A DNA stretch of 64,000 bases from Herbidospora mongoliensis (lineage in GTDB: Bacteria > Actinomycetota > Actinomycetes > Streptosporangiales > Streptosporangiaceae): assembly GCF_001570545.1 (NCBI RefSeq), contig NZ_BBXD01000020.1, positions 62,001-126,000 on the forward strand, in the 5' to 3' direction. The notes under the pieces are model-generated. The model was not told the DNA's origin. It saw only the letters and a list, made by a program, of their open reading frames with translations, and searched no databases. Of the stretch, positions 40,855-50,325 are shown one piece after another; the first letter of the stretch is position 1; every line of letters starts with the position of its first letter. The translations under genes and the position numbers were made by a program.

Positions 40855-42981
40855 TCAGGAGCCGTAGACGTCGAACTCCCACAGCGAGTAACCGTAGGCG
40901 GGCAGGGCGCGCTGGGTGCCGTACACCCGGACGTAGCGGCCGGTGCCGTTGACCGTGAGGTCGTCGACGCCGCCGTCACTGGCGGTCTGGGTGCTGACGG
41001 TCGTCCAGGTGGCGTTGTCGGGGGAGGTCTCCACGCGGTACTGCCGACCGTAGGCGGCCTCCCACTGGAGGCGGACCCGGGTGACGGTGCGGCTCTGGCC
41101 GAGGTCGACCGTGATCCACTGCGGGTCGGCGTAGGCCGAGCCCCAGCGGGTCGCGGTGTTGCCGTCGACGGCGTTGGCCGCCGCGTGGGCGCTGTTCGGT
41201 TCCACGCTGGAGGCGGTGACCGGGCGGCCGCGGGACAGCAGCGCCGGCTGGGGGTTGCCCGTCGCGGGGGTGCCGAAGACGTTCAGGTCCCACAACGAGT
41301 AACCGTAGGCGGTGAGGGCGCGCTGGGTGCCGTACACCCGCACATAACGGCCGGTCCCCGACACGGTCAGGTCGTCGATGCCGCCGTCACCGGCGGTCTG
41401 GGTGCTGACGGTGGTCCAGGTGGCGTTGTCGGGGGAGACCTCGACCCGGTACTGACGGCCGTAGGCGGCCTCCCAGTTCAGCCTGACCCGGTTGACGTTG
41501 TAGGAGGCGCCCAGGTCGACCGTGATCCACTGCGGGTCGGCGTAGGCCGAGCCCCAGCGGGTCGCGGTGTTGCCGTCGACGGCGTTGGCCGCGGCGTGGG
41601 CGCTGCCTGCCTCCACGCTGGAGGCGGTCACGGTCTTGCCCCGGGCCAGGTCGGTGGGCTGCGGGGTGGTGCCGCCGTCGCCCTTGACGCGGATGTTGCG
41701 GTAGTTGATGTCGAGGCCGGCGCCGTCGTTCTGCAGGCCGACGTAGCCGTTCTGGATCGCGCGGGCGCTGGTGTAGTCGTTGATCTTGACGCCGTTGAGC
41801 CAGATCTCGACGCGGGTGCCGGTCACCTTGATCTCGTAGGCGTTCCACGACCCCGGCGGGTTCAGCGCGGCGTCACGGAGCGCCGCGTTGGGGGCCGACA
41901 GGCTGTAGACCGAGCCGGTGGTGCGCGACGGGTCGGCGTCGGTGGCGTCGATCTGGATCTCGTGGCCCTGGTCGACCGGCTTCCACGGGTCGCCCAGCGG
42001 GTCGGGGAAGCCGATGAAGACGCCGCCGTTGTCGTCGCCCGGCATCATCCAGTCGGCCTTCAGCGAGTAGTTCGCGAAGGTGGAGACCGGATACCAGAGC
42101 AGGCCCATGCCGCCGAACGAGGTCAGGGTGCCGTTCGCGAGGGTGAAGCCGCCCGGTCCCGCCTGGCGCCACTGGTTGAGGCTGGTCTGGGTCCCGTCGA
42201 ACAGCGGGGTGTAGCCGGTCTCGGGACGGCAGTCGGCCGTCCGGAACCCGGCCGCGATCTGGATCCCGCCGAGGAGCATCTGCCGGAAGTTGGTGTCGGC
42301 GAAGGTCTCCTGGGTGTGCCCCATGCCGGTGTACCAGCTCCGCCCGCCGCCGTAGTTCTGGCACCAGGTGATCGGGTGGTCGCCGCCCATCGAACCGCCG
42401 CTGTACGTGGACTCGTCGAGCGAGGCCAGGACGCGGGCCACCGACCGGGGATTGGTCCGGTAGTTGTACCACTCGTCCAGCCGGGTCCACGACGAGGGCA
42501 GGTGCGAGGTCGACACGTTCGACCGGTCCTCGACCTTGACGACCGCGTTCTGGTTGGCCGGGTGGCTGGCGAAGTAGGCGCCGACGAGGCCGCCGTACCA
42601 GGACCAGTCGTATTCGGTGTCGGCCGCCGCGTGCACGCCGACGTAGCCGCCGCCACCGGCGATGTAGGACTGGAAGGCCGTCTGCTGGGCCGCGTTCAGC
42701 ACGTCACCGGTGGTGGAGAGCCAGATGACCGCCTGGAACTGGGCCAGGTTGGCCGTGGTGAACTGGGCGGCGTCCTCGGTGGCCGTCACGGTGAACCCGT
42801 TGGCCGCGCCCAGTTGCTGGATCGCGGTGATGCCGGCCGGGATCGAGTCGTGCCGGAACCCGGCGGTCTTGCTGAACACCAGGACCTTGGTGAGCGGGGC
42901 CGCGTCCGCCGCGGTCGGGACGGCGGAGAGCGCGCTCGCGGAGAGGACGGCCCCGAGAAGGGCCATGAGTAGTCGGCGCAT
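40855..42981 (-). CDS. Secreted ThuA - DUF1080 (3-keto-glycoside hydrolase-like) - 2x discoidin protein
   Basis: The 708-residue protein has a signal peptide (about 1-27, ADA cleavage region), a ThuA/glutamine-amidotransferase-like domain (KVLVFSKTAGFRHDSIPAGI, GGGGYVGVHAAADTEYDW), a DUF1080 beta-sandwich (TPLFDGTQTSLNQWRQAG through INYRNIRVKG), and two F5/8 type C domains at the C-terminus. ATG 42981 has GGAG upstream. ThuA and DUF1080 domains act on oxidised (3-keto) disaccharides, which fits the PQQ sugar dehydrogenase encoded nearby. It is divergent from the GH95-like gene across a 486-bp gap. Confidence 0.9.
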   Translation of the reverse strand: MRRLLMALLGAVLSASALSAVPTAADAAPLTKVLVFSKTAGFRHDSIPAGITAIQQLGAANGFTVTATEDAAQFTTANLAQFQAVIWLSTTGDVLNAAQQTAFQSYIAGGGGYVGVHAAADTEYDWSWYGGLVGAYFASHPANQNAVVKVEDRSNVSTSHLPSSWTRLDEWYNYRTNPRSVARVLASLDESTYSGGSMGGDHPITWCQNYGGGRSWYTGMGHTQETFADTNFRQMLLGGIQIAAGFRTADCRPETGYTPLFDGTQTSLNQWRQAGPGGFTLANGTLTSFGGMGLLWYPVSTFANYSLKADWMMPGDDNGGVFIGFPDPLGDPWKPVDQGHEIQIDATDADPSRTTGSVYSLSAPNAALRDAALNPPGSWNAYEIKVTGTRVEIWLNGVKINDYTSARAIQNGYVGLQNDGAGLDINYRNIRVKGDGGTTPQPTDLARGKTVTASSVEAGSAHAAANAVDGNTATRWGSAYADPQWITVDLGASYNVNRVRLNWEAAYGRQYRVEVSPDNATWTTVSTQTAGDGGIDDLTVSGTGRYVRVYGTQRALTAYGYSLWDLNVFGTPATGNPQPALLSRGRPVTASSVEPNSAHAAANAVDGNTATRWGSAYADPQWITVDLGQSRTVTRVRLQWEAAYGRQYRVETSPDNATWTTVSTQTASDGGVDDLTVNGTGRYVRVYGTQRALPAYGYSLWEFDVYGS
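40858..41653 (-). repeat. Tandem discoidin pair, copy A (inverted relative to copy B)
   Basis: This stretch encodes two F5/8 type C domains that are very similar, domain for domain, to those encoded at 49196-49981 on the other strand. The first domain in each copy contains DLGASYNVNRVRLNWEAAYGR; the second in each contains DLGQSR followed by RVRLQWEAAYGRQYRVETS. That order match implies that the pair was copied as a unit. Confidence 0.8.
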
Positions 42982-43467
42982 GCCTGTGACTCCAAACTGT
43001 GCTTCGCAGAGCGCGCGCCGACCGCTACTCGAATGGATGAGGAAAAGTGTTCGCAGGCATACGGAGCCACTCGCATGCCGACTGTTCGAAGGCTCGCACA
43101 CGGGACCTGACACCGTCAACGGAGGATAACGATCTCAAGACATCGGAGGTATTTGGGACCGGTCCGGCGGAGTTTCTTGTCGTACCCGACATAAAAACTG
43201 GCTGATAGCCGGTCTGTACGGGGATTCTTGATCGGTTTTGGGGATTCAGTGGACTTTGGGACAACCTATTGACGCCCGAAGACATCCAATGTTAACTGCG
43301 CCTGACAGTCCCGACTTGGTAACAGTGCGAGTCGGGCCTGTGTCTGCGCAGAGGGGCCGTCGGGCTGTCTCCTACCGGTCGCCGATCGCCGGTAAGGGAG
43401 CCCGGCGGCTCCCCTGTCAGAGGGACGCACCCCCCAAATCTGCTGTGGTGACCAGGAGATCGATGAC
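42982..43467. promoter_or_regulatory. 486-bp divergent intergenic region
   Basis: No gene is convincing here. The region separates the ThuA-type gene from the GH95-like gene and should contain both promoters. On the plus strand, TTGACG at 43269-43274 lies within CTATTGAC and is followed after 17 nt by TTAACT, a plausible weak -35/-10 pair for the GH95-like gene. A ribosome-binding site CCAGGAGA precedes ATG 43468. No promoter is obvious on the minus strand. Confidence 0.5.
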
Positions 43468-46400
43468 ATGAGATTTCTGAGAGCGCTCCCCGCCCTGGCG
43501 CTCGTCGGCGGACTGGCGGCTTCGGGAGTGGTGACGGCGCCCGCGCTGGCGTCCACGACCGACCACGCCTTCGACCAGTCGGCCGGCGCGCTGAACGTCA
43601 ACTACGGCGGTTACCTGTCCAAGCACGACGTCGTGTACAACCGGCCGAACACCAACCCGAACTACGGGCTGACGGTCGGCAACGGCAAGACCGGTGCCAT
43701 GGTCTGGAGCCAGAACGGCATCACCATGCAGGTGTCGGGCGCCGACCTGGCGCAGCAGTCGACCTACGCGGCCGGCACGCTGACCCTGAACACGAGCCCC
43801 GGGCTGGAGAGCAACTACACGACCTACCAGCAGCGGCTGAACCTGTACGACGGCACGCTGACCACCAAGTACGACAACAACCGCACCGTGACGATCCTGG
43901 GCCAGCCCGGCTCCGAGGTCATGGGCATCCGCGTCGAGGACTCCCGGGCCGGCGTCGGCGCCACCACGGTCGACCTCGGCTTATGGGACCCCAGCACGGT
44001 CCAGAACATCGCCGACACGCCGGACCTGAACACCTGGCGGACGGTCTCGACGTTCAACGACTCCTCGGTCGCCGGCTTCAGCCGCGGCCAGACCGACGCG
44101 AACGGTTTCGGCTACACCTTCGCCGCCACCGTCGAAGGCGCCAACTACACGACCTCGACGGTCAACGGGCGCACGGTCCGGCTGAGCATCACCGCCGACA
44201 GCGACTACACGATCTGGTACACCGCCGCGTCGCGGAAGAACGCTCCCTCGGCCAACTCGGTCCAGCAGGCGCGCAACCAGCTGGCCAATGTGAAGTCGGC
44301 CGGGACGGCCACGACGCTGACCAACTACAAGAACTTCTGGCACAACTTCTGGGCCAAGTCGTTCGTCCAGTACGGCGGCTCCGCCGACAACGACTACCTG
44401 GAGAACTTCTACTACCTGAGCACGTACATCGTCGCGGCCGGCGGGTATGGCAACTACCCGTTCCACTTCATCAACGGGGTCTTCCGTGCCACCGGAGACC
44501 AGTCGAAGTGGTCGAACGCGTATTGGTACTGGAACATGCGCCACGTGTACTACTCGTTCTACGCGTCCAACCACATCGATCTGATGGACGTGTTCAACAA
44601 CCTCCATTCGAGGAATTACAACGCGCTGAAGTCGTACACGCAGACTAGATACGGCATCGACGGCATCTGGCTCCCGGAGACCTACGGCTGGGACGGCAAC
44701 GCGCGCGGCACCATCAACTCCGACTACACCAAGAACACGATGTCGACCGCCGCCGAGGCCGCGTACAACATGTACCTGCGCTACCGGTACACCAACGACG
44801 CGACCTACCTGGCGAACACGGCCTACCCGTTCATGCGCGAGGCCGCGAAGTTCTACCGGAGCTTCGTGTCGCGTAACGCGTCCACCGGCCAGTACTACAT
44901 CGCCAACTCCAACGCCCACGAGACGTACTGGAACGTCCAGAACGCGCTCACGGACCTGACGGCGATCCGCAGCCTGTTCCCGGTGACGATCCAGGTGGCC
45001 AACCAGCTCGGCGTCGACGCGACGCTCCGCACCGAGCTGCAGAACATCCTGAACAACCTGGTGCCCTACTCGGTGGTCAACAACGCCTACCAGCCGCACC
45101 AGCCGCCGATCTCGCAGACCCGCAACAACGAGAACGTCTCCGCGGAGATGATCTGGCCGTACAACCTGACCGGCATCGGCGCCTCCGACTACTCGACGGC
45201 GCTGAACACCTGGAACGTGCGTCCGCACCCCTACGGCAACGTGTGGGCCAACGACGCGGTCCAGGCCGCCCGCCTGGGACTGGGCGACCAGACCTTCCAG
45301 GGCATGAAGACGATGGCGCAGCGCTACCAGAACTACCCGAACAGCTTCACCAACAACACCAACGGTGTGTTCGAGTACCACGGTGTGCACATGGCGGCCA
45401 TGAACGAGTCGCTGATGCAGTCGTACAACGACAAGATCCGCGTCTTCCCTGCCGCGCCGAGCAGCTCCTCCTTCATCGGCAAGTTCTCGCTGCTGGCCAA
45501 GGACGGCTTCATCGTCAGCTCCGAGCGCGAGGGCAACGAGACCAAGTACGTCGGCATCAGGTCCCTGCACGGCAAGCAGGCCACCGTGGTGAACCCCTGG
45601 GGCACCCAGCAGGTCCGCGTCCGCCGTACGTCCGACAACGCGATCATCACCACCAGCTCGGCCGCCGAGGTCAGCTTCGCGACCGCCGCCAACACGAACT
45701 ACGTCGTGGAGCGCACCGCCAAGCTGCTCTCCGCCTACGGCTACACCCAGCTCACCGGCACCGCCAACCAGGCGGTGAAGTCGCTGAGCGGCACCGCGTC
45801 CACTCTCGGCATCGGGACCCCCGGTGGCGGCGGTGGCGGCGGCCTGATCAACAACACCGAGCTGACCTACGACGCGAACTGGCACCTGACCACGGCTCGC
45901 GGGTACGGCGACTACAACGACGACACGCACCACAGCACCACCGTCAACGCCGCCGCCACCTACACGTTCACCGGCACCGGCATCGAGATCCTCTCGGAAC
46001 GGTTCTCCGACATGGGGAACATCGACGTCTACATCGACAACGTGTTCCAGCAGAACGTGAACCTCAACGCGAGCGGCAACAGGCAGGCGCAGCAGGTGGT
46101 CTACGCCAAGACCGGCCTGACCAGCGGCCAGCACACGCTCCGGGTGGTCAACAAGACCACGTCGGTGGGCATGATCGACGCGGTCCGGGTGACCACGGGC
46201 GGCGGCAATCCGCCGGCCGGCACGGTCACGCTGCGCTCGCGGGCCAACAACCTGTTCGTCTCGGCCGCCAACGCGACCACGCCGCTGATCGCCAACAAGA
46301 CGACGGCGGGGGCGACCGAGCAGTTCGTCCGGGTCGACCTGGGCGGCGGCAACATCGCCCTGCGGTCGGTGGCCAACAACCTCTACGTGACCAACCAGGG

Positions 46401-46611
46401 TGGCGGCGGCACCGTGCCGCTGCTGGCCGACCGGCCTTCGGCCGGGTCGTGGGAGACCTTCACCGTGGTGAACAACTCCAACGGATCGGTCTCCCTGAGG
46501 GCCACGGTCAACAGCCAGTACGTGTGCGCGGAAGGCGGCGGGGCGCAGAACCTTGTCACCAACCGTGCGTCTATCGGACCCTGGGAGCAATTCGATCTAG
46601 TCGCTCTCTAG
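43468..46611 (+). CDS. Secreted six-hairpin glycosidase, GH95-like, with CBM-like and fascin-like domains
   Basis: The 1047-residue protein has a signal peptide (about 1-28, ALA cleavage), an N-terminal beta-sandwich (about 40-280), an alpha/alpha barrel (about 290-700: LENFYYLSTYIVAAGGYGNYPFHFINGVFRATG, NMRHVYYSFYASNHIDLMDVFNNL), a C-terminal sheet, a Gly-rich linker near residue 790, a sugar-binding-type sandwich, and a fascin/beta-trefoil-like tail. The layout recalls GH95 alpha-L-fucosidases, but I could not place the catalytic Glu with certainty, so GH95-like is tentative. The downstream L-fuconate dehydratase supports fucose or L-galactose release. Confidence 0.75.
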   Translation: MRFLRALPALALVGGLAASGVVTAPALASTTDHAFDQSAGALNVNYGGYLSKHDVVYNRPNTNPNYGLTVGNGKTGAMVWSQNGITMQVSGADLAQQSTYAAGTLTLNTSPGLESNYTTYQQRLNLYDGTLTTKYDNNRTVTILGQPGSEVMGIRVEDSRAGVGATTVDLGLWDPSTVQNIADTPDLNTWRTVSTFNDSSVAGFSRGQTDANGFGYTFAATVEGANYTTSTVNGRTVRLSITADSDYTIWYTAASRKNAPSANSVQQARNQLANVKSAGTATTLTNYKNFWHNFWAKSFVQYGGSADNDYLENFYYLSTYIVAAGGYGNYPFHFINGVFRATGDQSKWSNAYWYWNMRHVYYSFYASNHIDLMDVFNNLHSRNYNALKSYTQTRYGIDGIWLPETYGWDGNARGTINSDYTKNTMSTAAEAAYNMYLRYRYTNDATYLANTAYPFMREAAKFYRSFVSRNASTGQYYIANSNAHETYWNVQNALTDLTAIRSLFPVTIQVANQLGVDATLRTELQNILNNLVPYSVVNNAYQPHQPPISQTRNNENVSAEMIWPYNLTGIGASDYSTALNTWNVRPHPYGNVWANDAVQAARLGLGDQTFQGMKTMAQRYQNYPNSFTNNTNGVFEYHGVHMAAMNESLMQSYNDKIRVFPAAPSSSSFIGKFSLLAKDGFIVSSEREGNETKYVGIRSLHGKQATVVNPWGTQQVRVRRTSDNAIITTSSAAEVSFATAANTNYVVERTAKLLSAYGYTQLTGTANQAVKSLSGTASTLGIGTPGGGGGGGLINNTELTYDANWHLTTARGYGDYNDDTHHSTTVNAAATYTFTGTGIEILSERFSDMGNIDVYIDNVFQQNVNLNASGNRQAQQVVYAKTGLTSGQHTLRVVNKTTSVGMIDAVRVTTGGGNPPAGTVTLRSRANNLFVSAANATTPLIANKTTAGATEQFVRVDLGGGNIALRSVANNLYVTNQGGGGTVPLLADRPSAGSWETFTVVNNSNGSVSLRATVNSQYVCAEGGGAQNLVTNRASIGPWEQFDLVAL

Positions 46612-46738
46612 CACAGGGGCAGTAAGCGCGCCGGTGACCGCTTGTGGCGAGTGGTCATCGGTGCGTTCATCTATCGGCGGGGTTCGGTGACCAGCGTCCC
46701 GCCGTTTCGTCCCCATCCGTTCCTGCATTGGAGCATCC

Positions 46739-49700
46739 ATGTCAGGTTCATCGCGCCTGCGCGCGATCCTGGTCACGCTGGCCATGGTCGTCGTCGCGCT
46801 GGTGCCCGTCCAGGCCGCCCACGCGGCGCCACCACCCACGAGCGGATTCGAGAAGGTCCGGCTCGACAGCGGACTGTCGATGGGCGAGCCCATCGAACTG
46901 TCGGTCCTGCCCGACGGCAAGGTGCTGTACATCAACCGGGGCACCACCGCCGGGGGCGGCCAGGTCCGCCTCTACAACCCGGCCACGCAGTCGACGACGG
47001 TCGCGCTGACCGTCCAGCTCGACGCCCGGTTCGAGGACGGCCTCATCGGCATCACCCTCGACCCGAACTTCGCGACCAACCGCTGGGTCTACCTCTTCTA
47101 CTCACCCAAGGTGACCCCGCTGGTGAACCGGATCTCCCGGTTCACCTTCAACACCGCGAACAACACGCTCCCGGCCGGCACCGAAGACATGATCATCGAG
47201 TGGCCGACCGAGCGTGACCTCTGCTGTCACTCGGCCGGGTCGATGACCTGGGACAGCAACGGCAACCTCTACTTCGCGGTCGGCGACAACACCAACTCCG
47301 GCGGCGACTCGGCCGGCATGGCGCCGATCGACGAGCGGACCAGCCGCAACCCCCAGTACGACGCGCAGCGCACGTCGGGCAACACCAACGACCTCCGGGG
47401 CAAGATCAACCGCATCCACCCGGAGGCCAACGGCACCTACACGATCCCCTCGGGCAACCTCTTCGCGGCCGGCACGGCGCAGACGCGGCCCGAGATCTAC
47501 ATCATGGGGACGCGCAACCCGTACCGGATCTGGGTCGACAAGCAGGCCGGCAACACCCTTTATTGGGGCGAGGTCGGGCCGGACGCCGGCGCGACCGTCG
47601 CCAACCGGGGACCGGCCGCCTACGACGAGTACAACCGCGCCACCGGCGCGGGCAACTACGGCTGGCCCTACTGCGGCGGCCCGAACGTCGCCTACAACGA
47701 CTGGGACTTCGCGGCCAACGCGCCGCGCGGCTGGTTCCCCTGCGGCGGCACCACCGGACCGGTCAACAACTCGCCGCGCAACACCGGTCTCCAGCAGCTT
47801 CCGCCGACCAAGCCGGCGCTGGTGTGGGAGCAGCACGGCGGCAGCAAGGAGTGGCCGGCCCTCGACAACCCCGGCGGCTGCGGCTCGCCGAACCACGCCG
47901 AGGTCTACCACTACAACCCGAACCTCAACAGCGCGGTGAAGTGGCCGCAGTACTACGACAACAAGCTGATCATCACCGAGTACTGCCGTAACTGGATCAA
48001 GGAAGTCCAGTTCAGCAACGGCAACCCGGTGACGGGCACCCCGACGATCATCGAACCTGTCCTCGCCGGGATGCCCTTCGTCCACCCCATCGACATGGAG
48101 TTCGGGCCCGACGGGTCGCTCTATCTCCTGGAGTACGGCAGCGGCTACTTCTCCGGCGCGGCCGACGCCGCCCTGGTGAAGATCAACTACGTGCAGGGCG
48201 GCCGGTCGCCGGTCGCGGTGGCCACGTCGAACGTCGACAACGGGCTCGCGCCGCTGACCGTGCAGTTCTCCAGCGCGGGCAGCAACGACCCCGACGGCAA
48301 CCCGCTCACCTACGCGTGGGACTTCGACAACAACGGCACCACCGACTCCACGACGGCGAACCCGACCTATACGTACACGACCAACGGCGACAAGAGAGCC
48401 CGGCTGACCGTCAGCGACGGGACCATGACCGGCACCGTCCTGATCCCGGTCGTGGTGGGCAACAACCGGCCCGTCGTGAACGTCGGCGGGCTGCCCAACG
48501 GCGGCCTGTTCTCGTGGGACGAGCGCCTGACCGCCTCCGCCTCGGCCACCGACGCGCAGGACGGCACGATCCCGTGCGCCAACGTGGTCGTCCGGGCCGC
48601 GCTGGGGCACCAGGAACACGCCCACGAGGAGGGACAGGGCACCGGCTGCGGCGCCTCCTTCGACGTCGGCCCGGTGCACGCCGGTCCCGACTCGGTGCTC
48701 TTCTGGGTCATCAGGGCCTCCTACACCGACCAGGGGAGCGTCCCGCTCACCGGTGAGCGGGAGATCACCCTGTGGCCCAAGCAGTGGCAGGCCGAGCACT
48801 ACGTCACGCTCAACGGCCCGCGCGTCGTCGACCAGGCCCAGGCCGAGGGCGGCAAGCGGCTCGGCGACATCCAGCCCGGTGAGTGGGTCCGCCACCACGG
48901 GGTCAACCTCCAGGGCATCACCGGCGTGAAGGCCCGCGTCTCCACCGCCAACGCCGGGGGAGTGCTCTCCTTCCGGTACGACTCCCCGACCGGCCCCGTC
49001 GTCGCGAGCATCAACGTGACGAGCACCGGCGGCTGGGACAACTACGTGGAGCTCACCGCGCCCGTGTCGGCCCCGACCGGCACGCACGACCTCTACCTGA
49101 CCTTCTCCGGCACCGCCGGCACGGCCGTGTTCGACGTCGACAGCTACACCTTCACCGGGCCGGGCGTCTCGACGCCCGTGGGCGGCGGCGGTTCCGATCT
49201 GGCGCAGGGCAAGCCGGTGACGGTGTCGAGCACGGAGGCCGGGGCGAACGTCGCGGCCAACGCGGTCGACGGCAACGGCGCGACCCGCTGGTCCAGCCTC
49301 TACGGCGCCGACCCGCAGTGGATCACGGTGGACCTGGGGGCGTCCTACAACGTCAACCGGGTCAGGCTGAACTGGGAGGCCGCCTACGGCCGTGCTTATC
49401 GGGTGGAGGTCTCGCCGAACAATTCGACCTGGACGGTGCTGTCGAACCAGACGGCGTCGGATGGCGGGGTCGACGACCTCAGCGTGTCAGGGACGGGGCG
49501 ATATGTCCGTATATATGGGACGCAGCGCGCGCTGACCCAATACGGCTACTCGCTGTGGGACCTCAACGTCTACGGCACGCCGGCCACCGGAACGCCCACG
49601 CTGCTGTCGAGGAGCCGCCCGGTGACGGTGTCGAGCACGGAGGCCGGGGCGAACGTCGCGGCCAACGCGGTCGACGGGAACACCGCCACGCGGTGGTCCA

Positions 49701-49984
49701 GCCTCTACGCCGACCCGCAGTGGATCACCGTCGACCTCGGCCAGAGCCGGTCCATCTCCCGGGTCCGGCTCCAGTGGGAGGCGGCCTACGGGCGGCAGTA
49801 CCGGGTGGAGACCTCCAATGACAACAGCTCCTGGACGGTCCTGAACACCCAAACCGCGTCGGATGGCGGGGTCGACGACCTCACCGTGTCCGGCACCGGA
49901 CGTTACGTCCGTATTTACGGGACGCAACGGGCCCTGACGCAGTACGGCTACTCCCTCTGGGAGTTTGACGTCTACGGCGTCTAA
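46739..49984 (+). CDS. Secreted PQQ-dependent-type sugar dehydrogenase with PKD, CBM6-like and two discoidin domains
   Basis: The 1081-residue protein has a signal peptide (about 1-28), a GSDH six-blade propeller (about 35-480: LPDGKVLYINRG, EDGLIGITLDPNF, SAGSMTWDSNGNLYFAVGDN), a PKD domain (about 490-585), a beta-rich linker domain and CBM6-like module (about 590-820), and two F5/8 type C domains. ATG 46739 has GGAG upstream. It would oxidise an extracellular sugar, possibly giving the keto-sugar acted on by the ThuA/DUF1080 protein. It lies 127 bp after the GH95-like gene with no terminator seen, so an operon is possible. Confidence 0.88.
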   Translation: MSGSSRLRAILVTLAMVVVALVPVQAAHAAPPPTSGFEKVRLDSGLSMGEPIELSVLPDGKVLYINRGTTAGGGQVRLYNPATQSTTVALTVQLDARFEDGLIGITLDPNFATNRWVYLFYSPKVTPLVNRISRFTFNTANNTLPAGTEDMIIEWPTERDLCCHSAGSMTWDSNGNLYFAVGDNTNSGGDSAGMAPIDERTSRNPQYDAQRTSGNTNDLRGKINRIHPEANGTYTIPSGNLFAAGTAQTRPEIYIMGTRNPYRIWVDKQAGNTLYWGEVGPDAGATVANRGPAAYDEYNRATGAGNYGWPYCGGPNVAYNDWDFAANAPRGWFPCGGTTGPVNNSPRNTGLQQLPPTKPALVWEQHGGSKEWPALDNPGGCGSPNHAEVYHYNPNLNSAVKWPQYYDNKLIITEYCRNWIKEVQFSNGNPVTGTPTIIEPVLAGMPFVHPIDMEFGPDGSLYLLEYGSGYFSGAADAALVKINYVQGGRSPVAVATSNVDNGLAPLTVQFSSAGSNDPDGNPLTYAWDFDNNGTTDSTTANPTYTYTTNGDKRARLTVSDGTMTGTVLIPVVVGNNRPVVNVGGLPNGGLFSWDERLTASASATDAQDGTIPCANVVVRAALGHQEHAHEEGQGTGCGASFDVGPVHAGPDSVLFWVIRASYTDQGSVPLTGEREITLWPKQWQAEHYVTLNGPRVVDQAQAEGGKRLGDIQPGEWVRHHGVNLQGITGVKARVSTANAGGVLSFRYDSPTGPVVASINVTSTGGWDNYVELTAPVSAPTGTHDLYLTFSGTAGTAVFDVDSYTFTGPGVSTPVGGGGSDLAQGKPVTVSSTEAGANVAANAVDGNGATRWSSLYGADPQWITVDLGASYNVNRVRLNWEAAYGRAYRVEVSPNNSTWTVLSNQTASDGGVDDLSVSGTGRYVRIYGTQRALTQYGYSLWDLNVYGTPATGTPTLLSRSRPVTVSSTEAGANVAANAVDGNTATRWSSLYADPQWITVDLGQSRSISRVRLQWEAAYGRQYRVETSNDNSSWTVLNTQTASDGGVDDLTVSGTGRYVRIYGTQRALTQYGYSLWEFDVYGV
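49196..49981 (+). repeat. Tandem discoidin pair, copy B
   Basis: This encodes the C-terminal two discoidin domains of the sugar dehydrogenase. It is the counterpart of the inverted copy at 40858-41653, with blocks of identical residues such as DPQWITVDLGASYNVNRVRL and GYSLWDLNV. The two copies are in opposite orientation about 7.5 kb apart, flanking the GH95-like gene and most of the dehydrogenase gene. Confidence 0.8.
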
Positions 49985-49998
49985 GCAGGTCAGACGGG

Positions 49999-50032
49999 GG
50001 GCCGCGATCGACCGCGAGGTCGGTCGCGGCCC
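49999..50032. terminator. Strong 15-bp hairpin after the sugar dehydrogenase gene
   Basis: Arms GGGCCGCGATCGACC (49999-50013) and GGTCGGTCGCGGCCC (50018-50032) pair with one T-G wobble around a GCGA tetraloop, 15 bp after the stop codon. This ends the GH95/sugar dehydrogenase unit and isolates the L-fuconate dehydratase operon. Confidence 0.85.
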
Positions 50033-50325
50033 TTCGAAATCATCGGATCTCTTTCTCGTTGCGGCTATTGACATGTCTGTAACATGCGGGGCATTCTTCT
50101 TGAGAACCAAACATCGGATGTCTGGAGAGTAACCGTGAAGGTGGCCCTGGGGTCTTCCCCCCGGCGGCGACCTGCGGAATTCTGGTCCCGCCAGGGATCG
50201 GTCCATGGCCCCGGAAGGGACCGTGTCCGCAAATTAATCGGATCTTTATCTCGAAAGGCTTTCGAATACGACCACCCGGCGGTAGCGCCGGTCTCTTACA
50301 TTAATCGGATGTGTCTGGAGCTCGC
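50033..50325 (+). promoter_or_regulatory. Promoter and long leader of the fuconate dehydratase/ABC operon
   Basis: This 293-bp AT-rich region carries TTGACA (50068-50073) inside CTATTGAC, and four direct repeats of ATCGGAT: at 50042, 50113, 50237 and 50304. The last two are in the longer form ATTAATCGGAT. TCTGGAG follows the second and fourth repeats. The repeats are candidate operators for the ROK regulator at the end of the operon. A coupled leader frame (50135-50329) is possible but weak. Confidence 0.55.

Noticed and set aside
43981-46590. A minus-strand frame of about 870 codons opposite the GH95-like gene
   Set aside because: Translation is Val/Arg/Gly/Asp-rich with no domain; the plus strand has a signal peptide and recognisable folds.
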